Assembly: GCA_963514095.1 (NCBI GenBank)
Contig: OY741282.1
Span: 15,711,921-15,775,920, forward strand
Source: Eutrigla gurnardus
Lineage: Eukaryota > Chordata > Actinopteri > Perciformes > Triglidae
DNA length: 64,000 nucleotides
Direction: 5' to 3'
Position numbers and translations under genes: made by a program. Position 1 is the first letter of the stretch; every line of letters begins with the position of its first letter. Of this stretch, positions 1 to 25,145 are shown piece by piece. The notes below the pieces were generated by a model. It was not told where the DNA came from. It did no database searches and was given only the letters and a program-made list of their open reading frames with translations.

Positions 1-11925
<11,925 letters not shown>

Positions 11926-12137
11926 TCGGGCCCAACGTTGGAGACGCACTTTCGCTAAAAAATAAATTAATTAATAAATTAATGAAATGAAAAGGTGGAT
12001 TTACTGTTAGAGACGCTCACACGTCAGTGACTTTAATCTCTTCTCAGACTCGGTCCGGGTTCCCGTTGTCATCGCCCGCTCATCGTGTTAATCCGCGTGC
12101 CTCTCTACCTGTGTGTCAAATTACTGCTGTATCTCAC

Positions 12138-12145
12138 TGACGTCA
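12138..12145. promoter_or_regulatory. Consensus cAMP response element TGACGTCA
   Basis: Perfect 8-bp palindrome that binds CREB/ATF dimers. It lies 213 bp upstream of the P450 ATG and about 40 bp before a plus-strand splice donor, a typical promoter-proximal position. Function is inferred from position only. Confidence 0.45.
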
Positions 12146-12149
12146 CGGT

Positions 12150-12184
12150 TCTCTGAGGTAACCAGAGGAGTGTGACGCGTTCAG
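12150..12184 (+). other. Candidate non-coding first exon (htr4 leader)
   Basis: The 3' border is the strong donor TTCAG|GTGAGT. The 5' border is a guess. It would splice to the htr4 start exon at 27168 or to the alternative leader ending at 14516. No transcript evidence is available. Confidence 0.3.
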
Positions 12185-14235
12185 GTGAGTCCCGTACTTT
12201 AGGACTACGGACGCCTTTCTGTTTTGATCACTACTGCAGTATTACTTCTGCTGCTATGCTACTCCACTACAACGGGTATGTGTTACTATTGTACGGCCAT
12301 GTACTACTGTTTTATTAACTTTTCGTGTTTTTTTTTGTTGTTTCCTCAACTATACGTGATTAAACTTGTTTTACTCAAATATTTTTTCGTTATATTTTGT
12401 TAAGTGTAACTACAAAATTATTTCAACTGCTTGATCATTTGTACCCAAACCAAGTGGCAAGACCTATTAGTGTATTAGTATTGAATAAATAACACATTGT
12501 GGGATAGATAAGCACATGAATGAATACGGACAAAATCTACATGTGTGAAATAATGCAATGTTTATAACATGACACAAATATGCAGAATGATTTGAATTTT
12601 AATCAAATAAATGTGACTTTTCAAGATGCTTTAATAAATGCTAAATAATCAATACTGACGTTAATGCTGCTTGTCTACTGCTTCTGGTCTGACTGAGCAA
12701 TGAAAACAAATAAAACATGTTTTTTGTTTAGTTTTTTTGTCCTTTGACTGATTCGATCTCCTGTGGTGAACTCATTCTAGTGACAGAGGGGGGTTAAGGT
12801 AGTTTATTGTACCCTTGTACTGGCTGCAATGCCCCCTGGTTGAGGGGCAATAGCAGGCAGCATGTGAGGGGAGCAGCTACAAGCAGTGAATCCCATACAA
12901 GGCCGATGCAAGGTCCTGCTTCTCCACATGCTTATTGTACCGCTGCAGGTTTAGTTGAGTTTTTGGGACACTAGAGTGTGACAGAAATAGCCACATTCAG
13001 ACAACAGCTCTACTGACTTTGGCCCACACCAGGGTGGAACTTTTTCCTTTTTCCTGATAGCAGCAGAGACGGTGGGCAGAGGTTGAGGTTTGGGTAGGGC
13101 TGGTCCTCAGAGAATGTAACACATGCATGGTGGGAGTGAGAGTGGCAGTTGCTGCGGTAGAAAAAATAAACCTGTGAGAATAAAGAAACACGCAGATGGC
13201 ACGGTAAATCTGTTATTATTAAATGTTTAAAAAAAGCAGCATTTTGCACAACCGCTTTGATCAAGACACTTTAACACAACACACAAGAATGATTTTACCG
13301 GTTTTCTTGCCAAATCAAAGTTTGGCTTTGCAGCAGCGCCATGACAGGCAGACAGTGACGGGCCTCTCCTGGATGGTTTCGTAATATTTAAAAAAGGAAA
13401 ACAATGAGGCATCACAATAAGCATTTTTATTTAACAAGCCATTTACCTGGCCAGAAAGGATATAGCTTCAATTAAAAAGATAGTTGTACCTTCTGGGGAT
13501 AGAGATCATGACATTGCTGCAAACTATGGCCACTAACCATAACCCATCAATTATTATAAAGTATAATCTGTGATAATCTTAACATAAAAAGGATGATTAC
13601 AATACAGTCTTTCACACATAATAAACTCACATGAATTAACAATACAGTGGGAGATGCTGGTGCATTGTATTGCACCATAAGATAATTATAACCATCATAA
13701 TAATGTTCTCAAAAGACTGAATTGGAAATCAACAGCAACTGGTGGTAAATTATTACAAATATTTTAAGGGGGACCAGTCATGTTTATTATAGTAATTTCA
13801 GCACCTCTGCTTTGGAAAAGATACAATAATGATGAACTTTTTCTACAGCACTTTTCAAAGAAAAGTGGCCCCTAAGAGCCTTACTCCCGGCGACCTTGTA
13901 AAATGTATTTATTTTATTTTTATTTTATTCATATACACAATGATAAAACAAGAATTCTATTTAATAATACAAAGGCAAATAATTGTATATATTGTATATA
14001 TTCTTATATGAAATCCTCCCCCTCAATATAAAATCACTAAAACAAATTAGCCAATAGAAAAGGAAAATAGAAAAAAAGAGAAGAAAGACAAAAAAAAACA
14101 AAAAAAACACAATAAACAAACAAACAAACAGAGAGAAAAATGTATGCTTTGACATAAACATAAACTTTTATTCCAGTGATTCGGTGCTCGCTCATGCGTT
14201 TCATTATAAGGCCACACGGTGGCAGCATGGATCAC

Positions 14236-14252
14236 CTCTCTCTGTCTCTCTG

Positions 14253-14286
<34 letters not shown>

Positions 14287-14323
14287 CCCCTCTCTCTCTT
14301 CCCCTCTCTCTCTCTCTCTCTCT
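14236..14323. repeat. (CT)n / pyrimidine tract
   Basis: CT dinucleotide run with CTGT and CCCC interruptions, directly before the GC-rich candidate leader exon. It could be a GAGA-type promoter element on the minus strand or a simple microsatellite. Confidence 0.85.
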
Positions 14324-14324
14324 A

Positions 14325-14516
14325 ATGGCACGAGGCGGACTGTCGTCCACTGTCACTCATCTGCTGCGCGTGCAGATCAGACTTCCACGGTACGCAGCGA
14401 GTTTTTTTTTTCCTTTTCTTTCTTTTCCCCCCCTTTCTAACCGGAATATGAGAACCAGCAGCAGCACACACTCGGGCGCCCGGCTCGGAGGGACGGAGGC
14501 GAGGAGCCCGGCACAG
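14325..14516 (+). other. Candidate alternative 5' untranslated exon of htr4
   Basis: GC-rich block after a CT-rich tract, ending GCACAG|GTGAGC. An ATG at 14448 opens a 23-codon frame. If joined to the exon at 27168 that frame would stop after five more codons, so it would be an upstream ORF rather than a receptor N-terminus. The 5' end is not determined. Confidence 0.35.
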
Positions 14517-17500
14517 GTGAGCAGGTCACACGCGTTGTTTTTCCACAAGTTTTGCCCAGACAGAAACAATGTTTATGGAAGGATTTCATGATGTCATGTT
14601 TTTGCTGTCAATTTCAAACACACAGCTGCTGTCCAGATCCAGTTTAATGGAGTCAAATTTAAATAATTCTCTGATTATCATGAGTTATACACGTTTCTAA
14701 ACGTCACATTTATCTATTGACAGCAGATTATTTGAGTGGTGAGTCAATGTTGCTTAATCTGAAGTCATCAATTACAATACACTTCATTTTGGCTGTTTAT
14801 AATTTTGTAATTATCATATACTTTATGTGACTCATTTATAAGTCCAGGTACTACATTTTTTTAAAGTTGAATTTATTAGAATTTTTACCAGCCCGCTTTA
14901 AAACAAAAAAGGCCTGCCTTACATTTGATGGTCATTCAAAATAAAATGTTTTTCATGATAAAAGAACACTAACCGCACACAAGTTTCATACTATTTGTCT
15001 GCTAAAATGTCAAAGCTTATGTCCCTTTGTTATTTTCCTCAAACCACAAAATCTAAGTGTACCGGTGGCAAGACTTTTATACAGACGTGCGGACAGAAAT
15101 ATAGTGTGCAGGAAATATTTTGCAAGTAGGCCTGGATACATACTGAGAAGAACATAGAAGTCAGTGGGCTAAAAGCAGGGAACTTCGCATAGAGACGGAT
15201 AGCATTTTTTGTTTTATGTTTAGTATACATTCAAAGAAATTTGTTTCCAAGAATAAGTGCTTAAACTTTAGCTGAACTTTAGGTCTTATCACTTGTTTTA
15301 CGAGGGGTGTGTCCATCTGAGAGTATGGATGGGTAAACATACAGTAGATATGGAGAGGAGAAGAGTTCAGGGTCAACTCTCGTAGCAACTGAGGAGGCAT
15401 CTCTATCCCTGGATGGACAGACATGGACTTCACTGCATGTCATCTACAGAATAACCAAAATGATACAATAACAGTATAGACCATCCAAATAACAAGGAAG
15501 AAAAGAATAGAACAAATACAAAGGAAATGGATTTGAGGAGGATGTCAAGCAAAAAGGTATAAGCTGAACCCACACAGCCTCGTCTCCACCATGGAAGCCT
15601 GGAAAGGAGAGCCTGCACAAATACACAAGAAAACAAAACGGCTGAATGGAGAAGGTCCCGGGACGGTCGACGGGCCTGCAGAGGAGAGAGAGGGAGGGAG
15701 ACAGCTGTGCTTGTGGAAGAGCTGAGGGTTATTGAGATGCTTTCAGAGGTTTACATTATTCTGGTCGGCAGGACAAATAACTAAAAGCCTCAAATGATAC
15801 ATTGAGCCCGAGGCTGAGACAATGAAAGAATAAGCCGTTCTAACACACACTTAACATACAGCAGGTGATAAACATCAGTCCTTTCTCTGTAGCATCGTTG
15901 TCTCGTCAATAATGACGTAATGACCCTTGATTGCTCCGACAGATCCACGCTTTGTTGTTATACAAACACCCTGGGTGATGCCTCCCCCCGTGATGGGTTT
16001 TTTATGTCATGTTATCCCGTGTTTCTCATGTGATCACCGCGAGAATCAAAGTGCTGTGAAAGGTAAATCAAAAGCGCCTTAAAGTCTGGCCCAATGAAGG
16101 GGAGCTAAAACGTGGGTAATGTAGTTAAAGTTAGGATTCCAGCTGCTGAGCCACTTGGAGACGTTCAGAAGGCTGCTAGCACGTGGTTGTCCTGACAACC
16201 AAACGTTACAATCCAAGCAGGATGATACAAAGGTGTGAATTAGGGTCGCTGCATCAGCCGTGGATAATAAAAAAAACACAAAAAAACACAAAAAAGTCAT
16301 CGCTGACTCTGTTGTCCTGCTTCTATGGACATATTAATAAAGGTTCGTTTCACGTCAACGTCTCAAAAAAAATGTTTGCCGTCCGTCTGGACACATGAAA
16401 AGGTCTGCTGTTGTTCAATTATCCCGAACACGGTGAACTGATTGCTGGCATTTCAGTGCCGACGTGCTGCAGTTTCTCCGCCCTTGTTACTTTATTACGG
16501 TGTAGTTTGTCTATTAGGAACACACACTCACTTATTACCGTACGCACACACACACGAATACACACACACACACCACCCATACGATGCACAAAGGCACTCC
16601 GGGAAGGGATAAGCGGCCCGCTGCATATTTGGCTGCGTTTCAATTGATTAAGCTTTTAATTGATGGTAAACATTGTAATCACACTGTACAACACTAAGAT
16701 GACGGCTCTGATACACCGTAGATTGTACTGTGTACACTAGGTGAGCATGTGTTTGTACACCAGGGAAAGAGATAAAGACAGTGATAAAAAAAAGAGACAG
16801 TGAGATGTTGTGAAAAGAGCATAAAGTCCGAAGTAGATTTACAGTCAAATATTGTAGTATTCGAGTACGTAAAGGTGTAGAATAGGTGGCAAGGTTTTAA
16901 ACTCCTGACCTTTTCCCGAGTTAACCTCCACTACGCCTGCCTAACACAAATTTACTGAAAACAAAAGTTGACTTCATCTCATCGAGGGTCACCATCTCTA
17001 CCTTTGTGAGTGAGCACAGCTGCATGAACTTATCCTTTCGCTAAACAGTCAAAAGTAATTCATACAAATATGTGACACGTTCCTGCAGTTTGTGAGTTTT
17101 CATCCAGCATGCTGTTTTAAGGATGAGGCAAGTTTGGGTAAAATATGCATTTGGCTTGTGGAATGGCAAAAGAGGACAGTGGATTTTGAGTCTCGTTCAT
17201 TAATCTACTTCCAAATTCGGTGATATACATTACGGATATTAAGAAGAGATTATATTTAGTTAGTCCAGCATGTGGTGAAGCTTTCACATTAGAAAAATGG
17301 CGTTTTCTGAAGAAGGCTGATGCAGTGGCGTCTTCTAAAAGCAGTTCATTGTTTAAATCCCCTCCCTGGCTCTCATTGCTTTCCCTCAACATGTCTCCTA
17401 TACTCCCATTAAATCTCTTCCAGCACGCACCATCTTTTGGCTCGTCCCCAGGTACAAAACATATTACATGCAGCGTCCACCTTGCAATCACAGCATCTGC

Positions 17501-20500
17501 CTCTTCAGCACTGACGGTAAGAACCGATAGATCCTCATTGCTCATCTTCCACTAAATTGTCTCCCAGGAGTAAATAGTCCCGATTGTGTAAACCCCTCTG
17601 CAACGTCTGGGGGAAAGAGACCAAATAAATATAAGGCGTTCTGTGAAAAAACAAGCAGTCATGGTGATTCACCTGATTATTATTATTTATTACATAACAA
17701 GTCAAATCTGGATAGAATGTAAATCTGATTTTGATTATCTTAGGAGAAAATAAGCGCCGCTGCCTCATGTGAAAAATTGAAAAGCCTGAGCGAGACAATT
17801 CCAACTCTGGCGGGCAGCCATAAGCAGACTGATAGCCCTGGCCACCTCCCAGGTATGGGCAGCTGTAAAAGAATCAGGCGGGTGAAACACACACACACTC
17901 CGGGTTGTTCAGAGGCAGGGAATGCACTCGGGTAACCTGCACGAGGCGAATTAAGGTAAAACGCTAAGATTAGTCACAGAAAAAGTGATTTTGGGGGGAT
18001 CAGCCCTGGTCTTTGCATTGACTAGAAACAGTTCACTTCTTGTCCCTGCTGTTGCACGCTGCCCTGTCCTTATTAGTCGCTCCCTGGAGACGTTTAGGAA
18101 AGAGCCACCGCCTTTGGGCTAATTTTAGGCCTTCTGTACCAACGCCAACTCATTAACCCGATTCCCAGGGCGAGCTAGGCCTTTATTCATTATCAATGTC
18201 ACCTCAGCCGAAGCAACATATCCGTCTACGCTTTTAGCCTCTCAGTAATCAGAGATAAGTTATCGTATTGGCAGTAAATCCAACACAGTAGTGTCAGCTC
18301 TGACGTGAGCTCTTTGTTTTGGTCGCTTGTTATGGTGCGGATACAGTATGGAAATGCTTTTTTCTGTTTCCGTTTTTTCTGTTACATCCAGACTCTACTT
18401 TCTAAACACAGTTAGTGTCGTTAAAGACGTCAGGGCTCATTTAGGACGCCGTGTGCAGCTGTTTGTTTTCGTCCCCCGTATGAAAAAAAACTGTGTGAAT
18501 GCCTCCTGAGATATACACACAGCAGCACCTTCACCTGAACGAGCACTGAGTGGACTCGACACGTGTGCTAGTGCCCTGCAGGTCAAGGTGTAGAGAGGGG
18601 GAATGTGGGATCGTAATAGTGTTACTCTTGTAAGCCATAACGTTGTTTAATGGGTTTATTTTTTGACTGGCGTGTGACGTTACAAGGTAATGCTTACAGC
18701 ATTAGTGGACTTAATTGAGTTGTCACTGGATAGCCAGTGATCAATTAGATTAATGGTCAATGAGCGTCAGGTGTTCTGCCGACCTCCTGATGCTGAAACT
18801 GCTTGCATTTACTGAACACCCCATCTGTACCAAAGATGTCTGGTCTGGATTAGGCCTTTAAGTGTTGGTGACAGGTAATAAAAAAAACAACAAAAAACAT
18901 ATAGTTCCCTTTATTTTGAATTAGTGGTATATGTGTTAAAGTTGTGATGTCAGACGCACCGGCGCGGCCAATGAAAATGTTTAGTCATACCACAGATTTT
19001 TGGTCTCTGGAGCCTGGTGACACCAAATTGGTCCAGGAGGGTGAAGTGGTTGGGCCTTCCCAACCTCCTGCTCTCCTACTTCCAGCACCCTTACTAGGAC
19101 TACACCCGCCGTTCATTTTGATCTCATCAACACGTGAAGTTTTGGTTGTAACGTTATCCCGTTGATGATATCTGTCCACCGACAGACAAACACCCGGAAA
19201 AGTACTCAAAACTACCTTCCCACTACAGTAGGTGACTGGTACGGTGGAGACAATACCCGTCACTGTCAAGGCTGGTAATCATAGTCAATGTATGCAGAAG
19301 TGAAACATAAACTTTGGCTGCCAGCCCACCGCACTGATGTATCTGTTAGTATGTCTACATCTCCATGCAGCTACAATTACATTTCAGGTTTTGTGGTTAT
19401 ACATTCCTGAATCTTTGTTGACCTTTGCTGCTAAGTAACTTAATGAAGGAAGCAAGTAAAAATGAGAAAGGGTTGGGTTTCTTTTCTTGTGGAACAAGGA
19501 AGATTTGTCTACTTTTTTTTTTTTTTTGGTGAATGAGATCATTTGTTCTGTGAGATGAATTGATACTCAAACATGGTTTGTTGCATTTCCATCTCTTCAC
19601 TGGGGCTGGATAAAACTCTTCTCAGTTAGAGGCAGACTAGGTCAAACTTTGACTTTGAATGCATCGCTGAACCACAAAAGTCCCGCCCCCTTCGTTGCTT
19701 GCGTGCGTGCAATCAGGAAGTAAGATGACATTTAATAAAATGTGTTTTACGTGTGTAGGGAAGGTGGCCATCGAAAGATTTAAGTTACTTATAAAACATC
19801 TGAGAATTAGTTAATGTGGAGGGACAGCAGCTGTTGCATTTATTATCTATATTGTTTGATTTGGCGTGAAATCTTTATGTGACAAAGCTTTATGCTGTCA
19901 AGTTTTTTTTTATTGGTTCCTTGAACGTGGTTTAAGCATGATTTCCCGGCAGCGCTCATGCAGATAGAGATATGAGAAAGTGGGAAACTGATGAACCGAA
20001 TCCATAGGGAGGCACACAGTGGGCTTTCCTTCCACAGCCTGCCTGTCTTTGCCGTTTGCACACATGTAACTCTGCGTGTTCCGCCTCCATGCACATTTGT
20101 GTGTCATTCCGCAGTCATCCTCCATCTACCCTTCATCCGTTGAGCCGGCACCCTTATTGTGACGAGCCCGGCGCGCTCAATTACCTGCTCACAAACCATT
20201 AGCCGCCCCGACACAGCTTCATTCAGAGGCACACGAGTCGGATCTCGCTCCAGCCGGCCGTGCTGCACGGGGAGAGCGTGATTCAGCGCGGCCCCTGGGA
20301 AAAACCAGCGCCTCTTCAAAATGAGGATAAATGAATGCGTTTTTCAATATTCAGTAATTGCAGGTGACATTATTAAGTTGAGGTTTGAGGGTTTTGTTCG
20401 ACCTATTTGGAGCAGAAGATTCATTTTGCGGCACAGCGGGTGCACGGACCATTTCTGGATATAAAATGTTTTTTATTTGGATCCCCTGTAGCTGTTATAC

Positions 20501-22059
20501 CTCAGCAATAACACTGTTCCTGTTAAGAAAACACAGCAGTCGTGTTCATCCACAGAACACGTCTGTAGATGACAGAAATCATTTATGGATTTAAAAATTC
20601 AGGATAGAATAACAATGTATAATCAATCAAAGGAGGCATGTTATTAATATTAATTGAGGGGTTTCTCACAAGTGGCTCATTTCTGACATTCATGACCGGA
20701 CTTTAAGCTTTATGGCGAATAATCTTTGGCTTTTTAATGGGGTGAGAAACCGGATCTGTTCTTCAGCAACACTGGATGTTCCAAAAGTCCGCTAATCTTT
20801 ATTCGAGCTGCCAAATATGGTCTTCAAACTGGGGAGGAAAAAAAAATGTTATGGCTATTCAGCTGCTTGTTTCACAGACTGGTATTTTATGAAAACCCAC
20901 CAGATTAAACGTCCTGTTTGCACATCCCATACCACATCTATGGAGCTTATGTGGACTCAAAGGCAGCCAAGGAAGCAGCCACACACACACACATTTGACC
21001 CTTCTTTGAGATAATTCTGGAGGTAATTCTCCACAGACAGGATCTGTCATTACAGCCACTATTCCAGGCTGATGGCCCAGAGGCTCACAAGTTCAAGGTG
21101 CACTGCTGTCACTGCAGGAACATCATCTCGTCCTCCGCTCAGAGATACATTCTTCTGATATCTCTTTTCTGAGAAAAACAAAAGAGATCAATGGGCTTTA
21201 TGTTGAAGAAGAACCAAGCCGTTAAGTAAGGCGTTACTTAGTGTAATTTCTTATGGTTACATAATAGTGACATAATAATGAATAATAGAAACATAATAAT
21301 GGTTACAGCATATATGATGATGATAATAATATTGAGTAATTACCAGTTATTTTTTTACACCGAGGGTTTTGTGACACTGAATGTACCCAGAAAGCTCTTC
21401 CCACCACAGATTTAAGAACTCTTGGTTCCAGTGGAGAGTTTAGTGTTACATTGTTACATTGTCCCAGAGAAAGTGTTTGTGTGTTGCCGGGCTGGCTCCG
21501 GCTGCTGCTGGTGATGGAGTTATTCCATGGTTTTGAATGGTGTCCCTAACCAATTGTGTTTTTTTCAGCAAACGTTTGTCATTTTTCCAAGTTCACCTGT
21601 TTCCTGCCGCTGATTTCGGTTTAAACGATACCGTCAAATCAAACCTCCTTGGCTGAGTGCATGAGTGTGCTTTGGTTTTGGCTGCTCATCACTGAGTCAG
21701 ACTGACAGGAGCTCTGCTTTGTGTTTTTCACTTACGCAGCCGTAGAAATATGACGATATGACATATTTTAAAAGCATTTTAGAGATCAGATTGTGTTTTC
21801 ATTGAAGTGTAGAAGAGTGGGGGTATTTCTTATTCATACTGGTCCATTTAGTGACACTTTGTTTCTCCCAGCTGGGGACCAGAAACCTTATGAGCTGAAC
21901 TCATCACGCAAAAGTAAGCATGAACTGTATTCCTTCTGCTCAGTAGGCTACATTGATTTTTTGTATACCATTGGGTTTACAAAGCTTACTGGACATACTC
22001 AACTGCCCCATAATGCAGTGCAGCTCTTCAGACTGTCCAATGATTGAGATTTTTTAAAT

Positions 22060-22150
22060 CCGGGGTGTCAAACATACGGCCCGCGGGCCAAAACAAGACC
22101 GCCAAAGGGTCCACGTGGCGAGGCCAAACCAAGTTCACCACGAACACACA
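22060..22150. mobile_element. hAT-like terminal fragment
   Basis: Reads GGGGTGTCAAAC then GGCCCGCGGGCC. This terminus type is common in non-autonomous hAT elements of vertebrates (GGGGTGTCAAACtc..GGCCCGCGGGCCA). Only one end was recognised, so it is treated as a relic. Confidence 0.45.
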
Positions 22151-22539
22151 CAGGCCAAGATTAAACAGAGAGGATGACTTTTGCAAACAGTGTGAAACAT
22201 GCAGAGAAGTCATTAAATCCCATTTTCAATCAAATGCACCACTAATATTTGTCTACTGTGGAGTCAAGCTGTCCTAATTAGAGCAGCAGGGCCCATGCAG
22301 GATATGCTATTTTAGATACCATGTGGTTGCTATGTGACAACACTCAAACATCGCAGGCTTCTGTTCATGCAGGAACCCAGCTGCCGATGGAAAAGGGCTT
22401 TTTCAAAATAGGAGAAACAAAGGGGAACCTGTGTACTTGTACTTCACAGTATTGTTGTGAAGTGCTCAAGCAATATAATATGTTGTACCACTATCAGACA
22501 CATCGGGGCTACAGTGGGTAAGAGAAGAAGTATGTGATT

Positions 22540-22568
22540 TTAACCATGGGTTGAACTGTTCCTTTAAT
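22540..22568. mobile_element. Possible terminus of a TTAA-flanked short element
   Basis: GGTTGAACTGTTCCTTTAA resembles the end of the 6557-7074 element (GGTGAAATATTCCTTTAA). A matching left end was not found, so this is probably a truncated copy. Confidence 0.25.
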
Positions 22569-23086
22569 ACTTAACTTCTGTGGCACTCATCCCAAAATCC
22601 ATCAACCTGCCATGAGTAAATACCAGTATACCAAAGTAAACTGCATTTTCAGTATGTAGTATTTGTTGCTCTAATGAGTATTTAGTGTTTAGTATTTAGT
22701 ATTTGGGATTGACTCAAAATTCAAACGACCATGTTCATTATAATGAAGGAACATGTCACCCAACAGTGTGACTCACCGATGTTTTTAATTATTTTTTGAC
22801 CACAGGGGAGGTCTATGGCACAGAGGAATATCAGGCTGTTATATTGTATGGGGTCTTTTCCTGGGATTTCTTTATATTTGCATATAAACACTGATCAGGA
22901 CGTAGACTCTGCAGCACAGCCTCAGGTGAGAGCATCTGACCTGGCAATAGTTTGTGTGAGAGCCCTTCCTTACTCAAACAATTAAAATTATGTGAGGAGA
23001 GTCTGCAGGGCATGATACCTCTCAGTCTCCTTGGAAACAGGACCAGAGGCTGCTCCTCCACCTACAAACAAAAATATGTGCATATG

Positions 23087-23088
<2 letters not shown>

Positions 23089-23172
<84 letters not shown>
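23089..23172. repeat. (CA)n microsatellite, 84 bp
   Basis: Uninterrupted CA run in the htr4 5' region. Confidence 0.98.
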
Positions 23173-23175
<3 letters not shown>

Positions 23176-23445
23176 CAGCCCTCTCACAATCTGAGGTGTG
23201 AGATTATGTGAGAAATGCTTCCCACCTGACAAGACAACAAGTGACTGGAGAGATGAAGATCATTTCATTATCTGAGTTTGTGTTCACAGTGATGCAGTGG
23301 TCACAACACACCGCCGTTTAAATTAAGGTGATGGTCATTTTAAGACTTTTGTTACATGATCTCAGCAAACGCGTGTCAAACACACAGCATATTGCACATT
23401 ATTCTCAGATTTCTGAGAGAATCATTATATGGTGTTGGATTGTGC

Positions 23446-23446
<1 letters not shown>

Positions 23447-23513
<67 letters not shown>
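23447..23513. repeat. (GT)n microsatellite, 67 bp
   Basis: GT run 275 bp from the CA run at 23089, in the opposite sense, so the two could pair as an inverted repeat in RNA. Confidence 0.98.
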
Positions 23514-23515
<2 letters not shown>

Positions 23516-24355
23516 GTCTGTGTGTGGCATGAAGTGCAATATTTTTTTATCAGTTAGTCACATTTCCCACTGAGTGCTAAATGTGCCAGAGCCAGAAATT
23601 GATAAGAAAGAGAATAACAAAAGATAAATAAAATGGGTAAAAAAAAATGTAATAACAAAATTTAAGAGGACAACCTCAAAGTACTCAAATTAATTATAAA
23701 TATTATTATTATGAATTCTTAGAAATAGAATGATTACAGATGTAAGTGCCCAAGTGGTGGCAAAGAAAGAAATGCACTTGACTTCTCACTGACCTCGTGG
23801 TCTGATATTCTGTCCATGAAATAGACCTTTCCTCAATCTGTCTACAAACATGGGGTGATGAAGTCGCTGTTGAAGGCTAATCTGATGATGATGTGATAGC
23901 ATCATGTTTCCTGGTCTTTGAGAACTTTGTCTCCAGTTTTCAGACATACATGAGCATCTTCTAATTCAAGCTCACACCAGATGAGTCAGTCTGTCCTCCT
24001 ACGTCGTCTGTCTGCCTGTTTATAGGTCAATCTCAGTCCTGTCTATCTGTCTGCCTGTTTGTTTATCAGTCAATCTCAGATCGATCCATCTTGAAGCACA
24101 CCGAGGGGCCCCTGATCTCATTAGCACATGGCCCCTGCTGTACCCGTATCATGATCAGGGTTAAAAAAACATACAAAGGAAATGGGATAAAGTGTCACGT
24201 GGCTGCGTGAATAATTTGGCTCAACAATGGTGCACAGATTGGATGCTGTTCAGCTTTGCATTCTCATTACGACACCCGGTTATTAATAGAACACTGAAAC
24301 ATGACTGATTACTGTTTGCATCTCAAATTATCCAAGAAACAGTAATTATCCTCTT

Positions 24356-24366
<11 letters not shown>

Positions 24367-24388
<22 letters not shown>
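24367..24388. repeat. (CA)11 microsatellite
   Basis: Short CA run after a CT-rich tract. Confidence 0.95.
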
Positions 24389-24390
<2 letters not shown>

Positions 24391-25068
24391 AATCATCACT
24401 GGACAACAGAACTAACACTGCCCACCCTGAGTGCTCGTTGCTCACACAGTAACTCACACGTCGGAATCCAAGGAATGAGAAAATATTTGCTATCTGAATT
24501 TGGAGCGATGGGATTAAAGAGTCCGAAGGGCGAGGCCCGCGTCTCTGACAGGTTGTTGCGGTTCTCATGTGTGATGTGCGTCCGGGGAGGCGTGTTTTCA
24601 CAGCTCACCGTGTCTATTTCACATCGGACCAACACACTTGGAACAGAATGAACTCCGGAGAGCAGGGAGACAGTCTGTGGTTTTATTTGACTATTTTTGA
24701 CCTCTACAGCACACAGTTGGTAATGTTGTCATTATTACTATTGGAAAACATTTTTTTACAGTTATATTATCTGGTTGGGGATTGAGAAAATCCTAAAACA
24801 TCTGTGTGGGGCGGCCTTTGGTGATGTTTAATGATCTGTCAATGGTCTGCATGCGTTCAGAAAACTAAAAAGTATAAAGTAAGTCTGCTTTGGTGAAGCT
24901 TCAGTGTAATCTACCTGGTGTTTGCTCTTTGCTCTCCTCAAATAAGTGGAGCCGTTGATGGAAACCGCCGCTGTTTTGCTTTCAATTTCAGCTCAATCTC
25001 ACAATCCAATGAATGATATTTTGCAAAGACAGGGACAGGTCTGAGCTTGAAAAGCGGTTGTCGAGGTC

Positions 25069-25145
25069 AAGGGTTTGCAACCCCTTTTTTTTGGTCCCCG
25101 GGGACCAGCGAGCCAATCGAGACCAGTCCGGCGGACGCCGTGGTC
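25069..25145. mobile_element. Possible hAT-like terminal fragment
   Basis: Contains AAGGGTTTGCAACCCC, a T-run and GGTCCCCGGGGACCAG, resembling the start of other hAT-derived short elements. The short inverted block GGTCCCCGGGGACC is a perfect palindrome. No second end was found. Confidence 0.3.

Larger units (their letters stand above)
11926..12190. promoter_or_regulatory. Possible divergent promoter between P450 and a plus-strand leader
   Basis: Fairly CpG-containing sequence immediately upstream of the P450 start. It holds a perfect CRE palindrome TGACGTCA at 12138-12145. On the plus strand it ends in a textbook donor, TTCAG|GTGAGT, at 12184/12185. This could be a first exon of htr4 pointing right while the P450 points left. 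Both transcription starts are inferred. Confidence 0.4.
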
